From Isoetes taiwanensis (taxonomy: Eukaryota; Streptophyta; Lycopodiopsida; Isoetales; Isoetaceae), in the NCBI GenBank assembly GCA_021234155.1, contig JAJEKV010000005.1, forward strand, positions 18,152,089 to 18,216,088: DNA of 64,000 bases. Direction: 5' to 3'. Of this stretch, positions 23,794 to 39,610 are shown in pieces. Both the position numbers and the translations under genes were made by a program. The notes beneath the pieces were generated by a model. That model saw only the letters and a list, made by a program, of their open reading frames with translations, searched no databases and was not told the origin of the DNA. How positions within the stretch are numbered: the stretch's first letter is position 1; each line of letters opens with the position of its first letter.

Positions 23794-26700
23794 TAACTTC
23801 CTGCTAGGATCTAATCTAGCAGAAAACTTACTCCAAACTCTAACACTCGCTAAAGCCTGAGAATGTGTCTATCCTGGCGTTACCCAGGCCTAAGCCATTA
23901 AACCTAGCTAGAGATAAATAATTAGGTGACAAGCACTTATACTTACATAATTATAATTGAGCAACAACCAACAAATGCGGATAGCGGGCCTAGAGCTCTC
24001 GAAAACCAAGGCATACTTAACGAAGACCAAATATTTGATCCCAAATCAAGTTTACCTTCGATAGTGAAGAGTCGAGACACGCATATGAGCGAACAATTTT
24101 GCAAAGCTTCAAATCCTTCCAGTCAAAAGACATGCCTACCGAAGATCCAATCTTTGATTTCCTCAGACGTCGCCCGATTGCTTCGAAGCTCCAAAAGTCA
24201 TTTATGCACGGCAACTAGGCATATGGAATCGAGAACAAATTAACCAAGTGTCCTCTCTTACTAATGATATTCATGGGCCCTTGAGTTTTAACTAAGGGTG
24301 AACCAACCTACATAAGAATCCGCATGCACTAGCCATGCTTGAATCAATCGCGGTGCCTGTTCAATATTTCATAAATCCTATCAAGTCCTAGATCAAGACA
24401 CGAGAGGCCAGAGAGACACCGATCTATAATATAGATGAAATGGAATTCCATGTAATTATATTGAACATGCTACTGCTTTTGCATGCCTAAAAACAAAGCT
24501 AAGATATTGGCTTAATTGCGACATGGCATAACGTAAGATCCGTAAGCAATATCTAATTCATCCCGTGGCTTTAATATCCATACTATATCAAGATTATATA
24601 AGACACAAAGGTGGTCTCTAGTATCCCGATAAAAAAATGCATAATGATATTTCTTAAGAGGTCTTACATTTTTTAGACAAAAAGCCGAGAAATGCTTCAA
24701 TATTTTGTGTTTTCGAGTTAAAATCTTTTAACACTTTTTAAAGCACGCATGAGGCGACCATCTTTCATCGAGTTTAAGGTGACCATTTCATCATATCCTA
24801 TAGCTAGCATAATAAAAAGAGTGTAAGGGCAAAGATAATGCAAGAGAAAATGCCCCGGGTCGAGATATCCTTGATCGATTTACAAGCAATTCTTGGGCAA
24901 ACACATCCATCCTCCGAATATCACTTGCATGCCATTTCCAACATCTTAAAACACAAAAGATGGGTTCCACGTGTTACCAAGTACCAAACCAATTACAAGT
25001 TAGCCTAAGAAGGGTAAATGTAAAGCAGCTAGCAGGTAAGCAAAGAAGAACCCAGTTTTCATCCTTTTCTTTTTGTGCAAAGAGAAAACTTTGGGTAACA
25101 AAATAAGTTTAGCAAAGTTGCAGCAACAAAAACCATGCCTTTAATCTAGTTATCAATTTCTTAACTATAAGAATAATGCTTGGGCATATAAAGTATGCAA
25201 TTCAGGGATGTATTCCTTCCAAGAACAGCCCTCAATACCCCTGGTGAATAATGCATAAAGGAATCCTCTAAACAAAGATTCTCAGCTTCTGTGCTTCTGT
25301 GTATATGGATAGCTCCCAGCAAAAGAAAGCCAATGTCATAGCACATCATACACTTGCACCCATATATTCTCACAAAATGCAATCAACATAAGAAGAAAAT
25401 CAAAAGCAAAAGCAAAGGAAACCTCATTCGAAGCCTCTTCCATTTCACCACCGCTAGAAAGAACAGTGGTATTCAGATTGTTCTCTTCTTTGAGCAGCAA
25501 TAGCTTTGCTCTTCGTTTCAAGTATTAGCTTTGCTCAAGCCAAATCCGCTACCTCCATGTATTAGCCTTCATTAGTCTGGCAACTAAAAATGTGGCTTTC
25601 AAAATCGAAGGCTGCGGTCTACATCGGAGAAGGGCATTCATGATTGGCATCCTGGAACCTTAATCGGCGACCAGCTCTCCATGGCTATTTACGCCGCCCG
25701 ACCTCAGATAAAACCCTCGCCATGCTTTAAGGTAAGGTCACGACCAAGTGGTCCAAACCTTAAGGCACTTTTGACAAAATATGAAGCTTGAATTTTACCT
25801 AAAACCATAAGGTACTAAAAGTCCATGATGAGCAATCCCTATATCCAAGCATGCATATCCATGCAAAGTATATTGGGCCATACCCAATAGAAAAGCCGAT
25901 AACTTTGAGCACAAACTCCATCCTTTTTCCAAAAGTACAAAACTTTGTTTCTAAAGGATAATTTCAAGAGATCATAAAGTCTATGCCCACAAGGTAATTT
26001 CTCTACGACATGCACCTAATAGAGATGGCAAAAGTTAAAAAGTACCTTTTTTTGCATGTGGTGCCATGGTCCACGTTACCCTTCATTTAAAAAAAGAATG
26101 AACCCTTTATTTTGAAACAAACCATTTTTTTTCAAAAAAGGCAAAAGTTACACAAAGTAAAAATGTAACAAGTCAATTCAATTTGCAAAATGCTATATCA
26201 ACATACTATTGTAACATATTATTGTGTGGTATTACTCCGTCAAAGTGAAGATCCAACCATTTCATAGTTCCATGATAGAATTTGAGTGTAACACAATTCT
26301 AACCCCATGCCCTGAACTTGACATACTCTATGCTATTAGCATAGGAATCAACCAAAAATAATATTTGGGACAAAAAATCTTATTCCTGATGTTATTTGCC
26401 AGTAGCATTTTATGTGGGATTGCCAGCATCACCAATATGCCATCACCAATATGCACAACCAGTAGCACATACTTAGTTAAAATGTCAAAAGGCAAAGAAG
26501 TTAAGAATTTACCTTTTTGCATGTGGTGCCATGCTCACAAATACTCTTTAAACTGAGAGCTATTGCCAATTTCCATCAAGAATCAGCTGGCACGCTATAC
26601 TCATAAGCCACGCATCACTATTTGTGGATTATTTGTTCCCATCCTAAATCATAGGGATTGCTCCTACACATTGCTTTCAAAGGACCAATATTTCTACCAA

Positions 26701-27206
26701 TGGAATCATGCCATCTATTTGAAGCCTCCTTTCATACAAAGGATTGAACATCAATCGGATGGAATTTTGTATTTAAATAAGCTAAGTCAACTCAAATAGC
26801 ACTAGATTTTGCTAGAGTTGGTACTGATGAAGCAGAACCAGTACCAACGTTGATATCTATAGAAGTAGCTATAAAACTAGCTGTGATACCAAGGGAATTA
26901 AAGCTTGTTATGCTATGTAACTAATTCAAGGTTCTAGCCTTGGACAAAACGAATAAGACTAGAACTTTAGTCCATTGTGTCTACATGTTAGGTTTACAAT
27001 GCCGGTTATAAAATAATCATGTGTTCGTTGGGACCATGTTCACAACATGTCTTTGACATGGAGTTAAATACTAATCCCTGCATAGATGTTATCAGAGGAA
27101 AAAGTTATCTGCTATCATAATAGGTTATCTTAATCTAAGCTATCTGCTTGATGGCCATCCAGTGACAACCTTGATATATATATTTATATATTTATAGATA
27201 TATATA
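23791..27206 (+). repeat. Direct duplication D, copy 1 (3.4 kb)
   Basis: Begins TACTAACTTCCTGCTAGG and ends TTTATAGATATATATA; matches 28363-31749. From about 25040 onward the copies are nearly identical (two minus-strand open frames of 73 and 61 codons are shared, one exactly and one with a single residue change). In 23980-25000 they diverge mainly at CAG/CTG sites. No gene family was recognised in D. It does not start TG or end CA, so it is not an obvious LTR. Confidence 0.95.
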
Positions 27207-28362
27207 AGAACCTGCCTCCTACCGCGGGTGCAAGGGTTCAAGGCAATAGATTACAGCAAATACTAGGTAAAGTAAGGTTCCTAGCATTGCTGCTAGAACC
27301 CTACTTCACCCGTAAACTATTGAGAGCCAAAAACAAGGAACAGGAAAATATAACTCAAACTGAATTGGGTTAAATTTGAACATACCTGTTAGAATGTATA
27401 TGCTCAGTTTCGAGACTTTACAACAAAGACCCAGAAAAGCTTGATTCAGGGTGTTGATGACGTTCCTGCAGACAGTGTTGTGATCAAGTGTTGTGATCAG
27501 GAACCAATTTATGGCCTTACAGAGGTCCTCGTGGAATTTTACTTGAATTCCATTCAAGCACCCAGTACACCAAATAAATTTTGGACAGCATCTTCAATGA
27601 TTCTGATGCAAGCTGAAGGGTGGCTTTTCATTTTACAGGAAAGCATCCCAAGCAAATCATTGCAGCCTAAGCAGGCCACAGCTGAGAATCTGCAATCAGT
27701 TTGCTTTGATTCTAGCATAATGATTGTATATACCTTGTCATGATTCAGACAATAACCAAATTGGACAGCCCTATTAAGTGGTTGGCCTTTGAGACAAGTA
27801 AAATGCAACTTTCTCATCTCCAGGATCCAAAAAATATAATTGCTTGCTCCTCAATATTGAGAGTAGTCTGTTAAAGTAATAAATAAATTCTATCAGTCAA
27901 TGATCCAATAAATAGATCATGTCAGTCCATGAGCCAGATTAAGTACTATAGAATACGAAATGAAAATTATTTTCAATGCACACTACATCCTTAATAACAT
28001 AACTTGCAATTTCTGATCTTTTGTGCTTAGACTTATGGCTCAGACTCGGTAACATGGAGGGGATCAAATAATTGGTCCCAACCCATAGTCATCTGGTCCT
28101 ACACCTCAAATTTTTTACAAGAATAGAATGAAGCAAATGACATTAGTAAAATCTCCCTTATAGGTTATAAGCCAAAGAATGTATAGACCCAATATGCTAA
28201 GCGAGGATCAAGTATTTGGTCCCAAACTCAAGCACTTTAGGACACACACATTCTGATTCATTACAGATGTATATAATCAGAGACAAAGAAATCATATTGT
28301 TCAAATACTAGGTGGCCTAGGTTATCCGTCCTAGAACGAATAAATAGAAGTTCCAGTATATA
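27207..28362. other. Single-copy spacer between D copies
   Basis: No domain is recognised. A plus-strand frame (27441-27743, 100 codons) and an overlapping minus-strand frame (27554-27817) are both open, and neither is convincing. ATTGGTCCCAA and ATTTGGTCCCAA echo the ATTTGATCCCAA of D, at about 28063 and 28211. Confidence 0.45.
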
Positions 28363-31852
<3,490 letters not shown>

Positions 31853-32130
31853 CTGGCCACCACCACCTTCAAAAAGAGCCAACCGAAAGCTCCCATCTCA
31901 CTTACCCCGCCCACCATCTTCCCCATCAACACCCCCTTGCAATTAGCCCTCAATTCCACTACTAGTCCAATCATGAGGTTGATTTAAACGCCGCCTAGCT
32001 TCGGACGCCGATCCCTCCCTTATTTTGCCTCATAGCAGACCCTGGCGGCTCCTCGGAAGGCCAGCCCTCCACTTGCGTTGATATTCATTCGGGTTCAATC
32101 TCCTCCTCCTCCTCACCAATAGTTCTGCGT

Positions 32131-32890
32131 TAAGGTCTATCTCTACTACTTCAGCATCCCAACAAACCATACGTACCACTCCCTCACCAATATTACCAAT
32201 CTACACAACTGCCCCATTGAGCGTGGAAACACACACAATAGCAAAGTAAAATTAAATAAATCAATACACACTATAGTCACAAGAACCACCAATATAGCAT
32301 AACAAACAATTTAATATAATCTGAAACCATAAACAAACAAACCTTTCTTTGTGGCTGAACTGAACGGACGCCTGATCTAAACCCTCCATCATAACCTCCA
32401 AACTCGGACAACGGACACCACAACAAAAGCTATAATCAATGTAAACCAAGTTGACGGACCAGCAACACTACAATCTCGACCAATCTCCTCTGCTCCTCGG
32501 AATTTGAATAGTTCGTTAGGTCTATCTCTACTACCTCGGCATCCCAACAAACCATACTTACCACTCCCTCACCAATATTACCAATCTACACAACTGCCCC
32601 ATTGAACGTGGAAACACACACAATAGCAAAGTAAAATTAAATAAATCAACACACACTATAGTCACAAGAACCACCAATATAGCATAACAAACAATTTAAT
32701 ATAAATAAAACCGAGAAACAAACAAACCTTTCTTTGTATTGAACCGAGCGGACGCCGATCTAAACCCTCCATCATAACCTCCAAACTGGGACAACGGACA
32801 CCACAACAAAAGCTATAATCAATGTAAACCAAGTTAATGGACCCGGCAACACTACAATCAATCTCGACCATCAAACTCATCCAAGGAATA
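32131..32890. repeat. ~386-bp tandem duplication in E3
   Basis: Copies begin near 32131 and 32517 with AGGTCTATCTCTACTAC. They share CACTCCCTCACCAATATTAC, CACACAATAGCAAAGTAAAA and AACCCTCCATCATAACCTCC. The overlapping minus-strand frames (32261-32449 and 32662-32934) are parallel readings of the two copies. Confidence 0.9.
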
Positions 32891-33205
32891 CAAAACATAA
32901 AATCAAAACATTCCCAACCACCATAGCCATCCACACACTAAAATGCTTATGAAATCCTCAAGACACTAAAAGAGACCTCAACAATCACTTTTCAAAAGGT
33001 TCCAAATTTCAATCATAACCCAAATACCTGTCAAAACTCAGAATGTCTAAGGCCAAAACTTTGAATCTCAAACCTTCAGTGAGGACAAAACTCACAATTT
33101 TCCCTAAGGTGCCTTTCGGGACTCCATGACAATAAAGTGTTGGTCCATGGTGGAACGGAGACACTCAACAAGCAAAATCCGGAAAGCATCTTCGGCCGCT
33201 TGTCT

Positions 33206-33358
33206 CAAAGACGTGCAAGCACTTTTGGGATGTTTGTTCTTGGAGTAGATGAGGAGGCAGACAAAAAGACATGTCGTACTTAACTGGCTGAGCATGCTGC
33301 TGGTTTGTCTCAAAGACATGCAACCACTTTCAGGATGTTTCTTCTTAGAGTAGATGGG
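33206..33358. repeat. 100-bp tandem repeat in E3
   Basis: GTCTCAAAGACGTGCAAGCA at 33206 recurs as GTCTCAAAGACATGCAACCA near 33306; each is followed by GGATGTTT-TTCTT-GAGTAGATG. Confidence 0.75.
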
Positions 33359-34375
33359 GATCTCTTGTAGCATTCTGGCTGTTGGTTTTACTGATGGGGA
33401 TCTCTAGTTGTGGAGCATTCCTATCATGTCTAAAAAGGTCAAAACTCGTAATATCTTAAGCCAAAACTTTAAATCTCAAATCTTCACCGCAAGAACAAAA
33501 CATTCAACATACACTCAACTAGCAAGAGAAAATTCAACAATCGAGGACAAAACTTCAATTTTTCTCTACTTGTCCAGAGCCAAATATTAACACCAAAATG
33601 AGAGCTTGGCAATTTCCACAATCCCCACCAATGCAAGAAGCACATATTCCCTGTTCAATCCTCGGGCCACTCTTACCTCCAATGTGAGAATAATATCTAC
33701 CCCTTCGAATTTATCCCGAAACGGACCAAAACCACCGGATCACACAATAGCTAAGCTCAAAATCCTCATATACTAACTCAGACCTCATATCCACGTGTAC
33801 CACACCGCCATCGCCGCACCTCATAAAGAACTCGCATCTTCAATCCTCCTTCCACTACGGTAGCCTCCGTGGAACTCCTTTCGACCCCTATTCCATAGGC
33901 ATACGTGGACAACAAACCCCATCGACCACGGGACCATTACAACTTCCACAATTTAATTCCCTTATTAATATAAACTACCATCATTTAACCACCTTATCAA
34001 GCTAAACGAGCCTATATTAAATCCCTACATTCCATCATAGAAAACTTCATCTCAAACACGAATCTCACACACCCACCAACCCAAACAATGACACCTCAAA
34101 TAAAGGTCCCTATATGCGGGGCGTCCAATCTACATACATTCGGACGACCCGTAATGATCTGGATTAGAAGCCCAATTCTATCACCTTCCCCGCAACTTCC
34201 CATCCAAAATTGGATCGCCAAGATTTGACCTTCCTTTTTAATCCGACGGCCCATATGAAAAGCCCAAATAATTTTAATCGGCGGTCTAGATAAAATGCCC
34301 CAATTTTGGGGCCCTGCATTAAAAGCCCCAAATAAGGGGATGCTTGGGGTGTTACGAGGTGGTGCCGTCACGGGC

Positions 34376-34400
34376 CCGTCCATCTCGAGAGATGGGACGG
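34376..34400. other. Subterminal hairpin of E3
   Basis: CCATCTC (34380-34386) pairs with GAGATGG (34389-34395) around a GA loop, and CCGT/GACGG extends the stem with one bulge. CGAGATCAATCT follows, as in E5. Confidence 0.8.
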
Positions 34401-34455
34401 CCGAGATCAATCTCTACACCATGTTGGTAGACCTCCAAATAATTGTATATATATA

Positions 34456-34762
34456 AGGATATAGGTGATATAACGAGGGTTGGAGGCGGTTTGCAACACA
34501 AGAGCTAGTTTCTGACACTTGTGAAGCTCATACCAGTAGGAGATGTCGAAGTACTCTCACAACACTGGCTCAAAATACTAAGGCTGGTGTAGTCTCCTTT
34601 ATTGCATTGGTGGCCCTAACTTGCTATGGCACCACTGTACTTTTTTCTTGTATGCGGATGCAATAGAGCAATATCTTGAAGTGCCCCTATAATTAAGGGC
34701 ATAATTGGTTGCCAATAATACAATGGCACCATGACTACTAAAAGCTGTGTATTTGGCTTTAA
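34456..34762. other. Non-coding junction between E3 and F copy 2
   Basis: About 300 bp without recognised features. No TACAAGT-type terminus follows the E3 right end here, which shows that the two terminus types can occur apart. Confidence 0.5.
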
Positions 34763-37700
34763 GGCCTTGTGACGGATTTTTACCTATGGTCCTATGTGGA
34801 TTTAGGTAAATGTGGCCACATTGTGTAAAGGCCACAAAAATATATTTGTGGTAGATATAAGCAATATGCTTATGCTACTTGGAAGCGACATATTGCTTTT
34901 TTTAAAGATGTTGGTCTGCAAAAGACCTTCGAAAATAGTTAACAATGGGAAGTATTGCAAGAAATACCAAACCTTGTACCTTAGGGTCTTGAAAAAAATT
35001 GTTTTTGCTTAGTATTTCTAAAGCAAACATCATTTGACTAATTGTTGTACCCAAAATATATGCACATGGGTTTTTGATTTTAAACACGAGTGCAACTATA
35101 GCTTTGTGGGGATATTTTGCAACAATTGTTGGGGCCAGGATTAAACCTTATACAGGTTGTTCAGGTGGATCCTATGCACAATCTGGCAAGGATTTGAAAA
35201 TGGCGCACAATTTAATTGTGGAAAACAATATTGGCAATTGTGGCAACCTAGTATACTTGAGATGCAATTAGATTGCATTAGAAAATCTATATAAGGTGAC
35301 ATTTGTGTGGGAAAACTTGGTAGCCTATGCTATATTTTACCCCTGAAGCTGACATTTTTTGTTAAATGATATTATCAAATCCATTTGCATCTGGGGCTTT
35401 GCCCATCACACTTTGGTGCCACACATTTACATATTTGGCTTGATTTGCAAGGTAACCTTAGGGCAAATGATATTTTGGCTTAGGGCATCTTTCGAATTTT
35501 ACACAGAGCTAAAGTGGTCATTTGGAATGGTAGCGACCACCGAAAATACATGTCTGGGTCCTCTGGATGGATCTGGGACAAAAGCAACGCATGTTGATGC
35601 TTGAGTTGGCGGCAAAAACCTATCGGATCTGCATGTAACAACCCGAATCTAGTCCGGACTTCTTTGGGATGCGATTTAGGTGTGCCACACAGAGGCCTTT
35701 CTCGCCTACGGCAAAAATACTATGAAGTGGCTTAGTCATTTCGGCATGATAATAGTTTCATGGTTAGGCATAGAACCGGATTTGGCATGCCTTTATCGTG
35801 ATACATCTTCTACTCAATTGCATGGCGGTGTGGAGCTACTATGGCCCGATTTGCTTTATTACAAGCCTTAAAGGCATTCACGGATACATGCCATATTGCG
35901 GATTTTTGGGAACAACCCTCTTATGAGCTTGGTGGGCTAAGCACCTTCATGATCAGACCGGCAAAAGTTGTAAGATATACATTTTATTGAAGGTCAAGCT
36001 GGCGATTTGCTCTTAGGAGCGAGTTATTACCATCGATTTGCTCGTAATTTGGAGCTTTCTGGTAATATTTTTTACTCTGGCATAAATAGCTAAAAGGGTA
36101 ATTCATGGCTGATTACCACCATACTATAACAGCAGATGGTGACTCTATTATGATTATACGATACAAACTCGGTCTTTATATCTGGGACCGTACAAATATG
36201 ATCTTTGCTTCATGGTTTCTTACGGATCATTGCTAATATAGACCTTGGGATTGAATGGCATGGACCCGGGTAGTTGGTGAAACAATTTAGCCAATACTAT
36301 CGAGAAAACAAGTTGCTTATTTGAAAAGAGCAATCATGTCAGGTTGGACTTTATTTAGTCTCCTAATGAGTTTTTGGCTCAGATTTCTATAGTCTAGCCA
36401 TAAAAGGTTCCATGTCTTTGAACTGCTACTGCATTCATACAGGTTAGGAACAGAACTGAATTTGTCTCTCTATAAAAGGAAGACCATGCCTTTTAGTATT
36501 TATTTAAAGGGAGATGGTTTTTAAGATGTATGAGTGATTATGATTAAGCTTGTACATTATAACACTTACATCTTAAATTTTGAAAGCCTCTTTTGTCATT
36601 CTACTAAAGTAGCTTATTTTATTTGCATAGCTTTGTGATTCAAGTAAAGCCCGGAAAGCTTTTCTCGTTAAAACTATTTTTATACGATATGATTATCATG
36701 TATACTCTATAATAAAGAATACATTTGCAATTGATAATGATATTATCAGGTCCTGCAAATAATCGAGCCCTAATATCAGGCCCTAATATATCAGGCCCTA
36801 ATATAATCCACTTCAAACCGATGGGCATAGCATAATGGTTAGAGACAATTTGGACTTATAATCTATGGGTGGTTTTAGTCCATAGAATAGGGCCAATAAT
36901 ATTGGTTTAGGGTCTCTTTTGGCGGGAGCTTTGGCAACCTTGGGACAAGGCTAATATGAATGGAGCATAAATTGCCTATAGCATTGCAGGTCCAAGTGAG
37001 CATCTAATAGTGTAACAAAAAGGTGGCATACACTTGCCCCAATTTGGTTATATCCTAACCCCTATAGTATTATTTGAGAATTGTAATGATGATTACAATA
37101 AGATATGAAGGATAGATATGGTTATGCAATTTTTACCCCTAGCATTTAAATTAGGGATTGGTTAAACTAATACTATGATTCTGAGGGCCAAAGGTTGGTG
37201 GTAATTCAAATGTGCATTGTAGCATAGGGTATGTGTGGGGGGGATGATAGGATCTAGGATCCCAAATGGATATGGGATTTTTATGGTGTAAATATGGACA
37301 CAAGGTGTTGGTAACATATACTTTCGAAATTTGTTACAATAGTACCTACAAAGTTTTTTTAAGCTAACCCTAATGTCAAAAAAAAAGTAAACCCTAGCGA
37401 TGGTGGTGCGTCTTACGGCGACCTTGAGGTGTCAATGGCGACGGATCCCTAACAAACCATGGATGACCTTTTGATTGTTTGTTACATGCAAAATATCGAC
37501 AACTTCGGATTGATCGAGGCAAAACAATTTGTTATGATCCTTTTTCTTAATCTTCTTGTAATATTTGCTTAGAAACAGATTGGCTTTGGTTTTCTCGTAA
37601 TATGGTTTAACCTCCATGCTATATAATAAGATCGGATCCCTCTTCTATGAACACGATTTTTTTGGGCATGAGCAAGGCAGAACTCGAGGGGGTGTGCAAT

Positions 37701-39098
37701 AAAGGCGAGACCAGATCTAAACTCATTGAATTCCTTAGAAGAAATGGCTTAGAGCATAGTGTATGACCTACTAAAGGCTCAATTTGTTAGAATTGATAGA
37801 GCCCATGGATTAGATCCAAATAGGGAAAAGGGTGATTCTGGAATTATAAAATTCCTCCCTAGTGCGAATGCATGTGGGAATGTCCCTAGATACGGTAATA
37901 CATCAAGCGGCAATGTGGAGTTTGTTGCGCACTCACAAATTGAAGAAATCGAAGAGGATTCGATGATGGAGTGCAACCAAATCGAGGTTCACGAATTGAA
38001 TTGTTTAAATGCTGGTTTCTAATCATTTAATGTAATATTCAAGGTTATAGAGGGTGTAGTACTACAGTCCCACACGGATTTGTAGGCATAACAGGTTACC
38101 ATGATTAATCTGATTACGCATGAATTGCTCATTGAAATTAAGATGTAATGTTATAATCCATAGGCTTTTTTTAACATATGGTAAGAGTATATTTAAGTTA
38201 AACGTGGGTAAAGGCAAATGCCAAGAGAGTTCATTGCTTTGCATTGGCGGTGGGATTTTTACCCTCTTAAGGCTAATTAGTTCTATTTCTTCGCATGTAA
38301 CCGAGCTCTCTTCTCGCATCTAGCTCGTTTTTGCATGGAAGCATGAATGATTGAAGAATGTTTTTTATGTACTATTGTATTTATATTGTATACAACGTTT
38401 ATGGTAAGATTTTGATCCCTTCAAGTATAATTATTCAATGGAGTAACTATATGGTAAACTCTTAATCCTTTTTGTGTATTGGTATTTTTGAATATTATGG
38501 CTTTTTTACGCTTGGTAAAACATGTTTGGAGCACCTTGAAGTAATTTATGGTAATATAATTATGGATCTGACATTTGGTACATGATCTCTTATTTTCTTA
38601 TTTCGTTTCCATATTTGCTTACTTTTTGGTTAGATCGGTGGTTTTAAATTTGCATGGTGTTTTCCTGTTTTAATTTTAAGGCTTTGGGTATTACCTCTCT
38701 TTTTTTTGATCATCTTTGGGATTTAACACATGTTGCTAGTTTTGAGTTCTCTTCAACAGCAGTTTATTCCAAATTGTTTTACAAGTTATTTTACAAGTTA
38801 TTTAGCAATTTTATGGTACAGCATATTGCTTGTTGTGGATGAATTCCTTTTGCTACATTTATTTGAAAAAGAAAACATGTATCAAAGTAGTATGGTCAAG
38901 GTTAAATAATTGTATTATTAAATGAGTTGAGCTGGTCCTTATTTTTAGACTTTTGGTCTAAGGTTAAGCTATTATATGGTTACATGATCTCTAAGGGCTC
39001 CCTCTTTAGGGTCCAATAAATTCAGTAGTCTTATTTAGTTAGGTTAAGGCTATTTGAATGTCTAGTCAAGTAGAGGCTTGGTTAGGCCAGTCTATATA
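34763..39098 (+). mobile_element. Retroelement F, copy 2, truncated
   Basis: Parallel to 10866-15175 throughout, starting GGCCTTGTG and ending TTGGTTAGG then GTCTATATATA. Copy 1 continues CTCCCACTTTGG at this point; copy 2 instead passes into the left terminus of E4. The RT-bearing part is absent from the window. Differences between copies cluster at CAG, CTG, CCTGG and CGG. Confidence 0.9.
37759..38022 (+). CDS. Hypothetical protein within F copy 2 (87 aa)
   Basis: Open from ATG to TAA, containing RIDRAHGLDPNREKGDSGII, an Asn/Gly-rich centre, and an acidic tail with IEEIEEDSMMECN. The same segment in copy 1 (about 13860-14070) is recognisable but interrupted. The acidic, ordered composition looks coding, and sequence just upstream is protein-like in the same frame for about 15 codons beyond a stop, so this may be the C-terminal part of a longer F protein. 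Function unknown. Confidence 0.35.
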   Translation: MYDLLKAQFVRIDRAHGLDPNREKGDSGIIKFLPSANACGNVPRYGNTSSGNVEFVAHSQIEEIEEDSMMECNQIEVHELNCLNAGF

Positions 39099-39159
39099 TA
39101 TATACAAGTGTTTGTAATATGCGCGACTGCATGAAGCCGACCCTCCAAAACACACGCAG

Positions 39160-39610
39160 CGTGAAAGATTCCCCTAGATTTTCGAAGATTAGCCCAAGCT
39201 TCCTTTAGATTTTGCAATATTCTATGTAGATTCTCCTATATTCTCGCAGATTCTATGAAGATTCTCTTAGATTCACTAAGATTCTATCAAGATTCCTCTC
39301 GATTTTCAGATTTTCCTTGATTTTCTAAGATTCTCTGGAGATTCCCCTAGGTTTTCGAAGATTATCCCAAGGTTCCTTTAGATTTTCCAAGATTCCATGT
39401 AGATTCTCTCATATTTTCCAAGATTCTATAAAGATTCTCCTAGAATCCCTAATATTCTCTTAAGATTCCTCTAGATTCTCTAAGATCCTAGATTCCCCTA
39501 GATTCCTCTAGGTTCTTAAAGATTTTATTAAGATTCCCTTAGATTCCCTTATATCCTCAAAGATACTCTCTTGAACCATATACATTCTCTTAGATTTCCC
39601 AAGATTCTAT
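39160..39610 (+). repeat. Degenerate AGATTC-type repeat in E4
   Basis: About 450 bp of irregular units such as AAGATTCTATGAAGATTC and CCCCTAGATTTTCGAAGATT. It is the reverse complement type of 4690-5130, at a similar position relative to the TACAAGT terminus. Confidence 0.8.
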
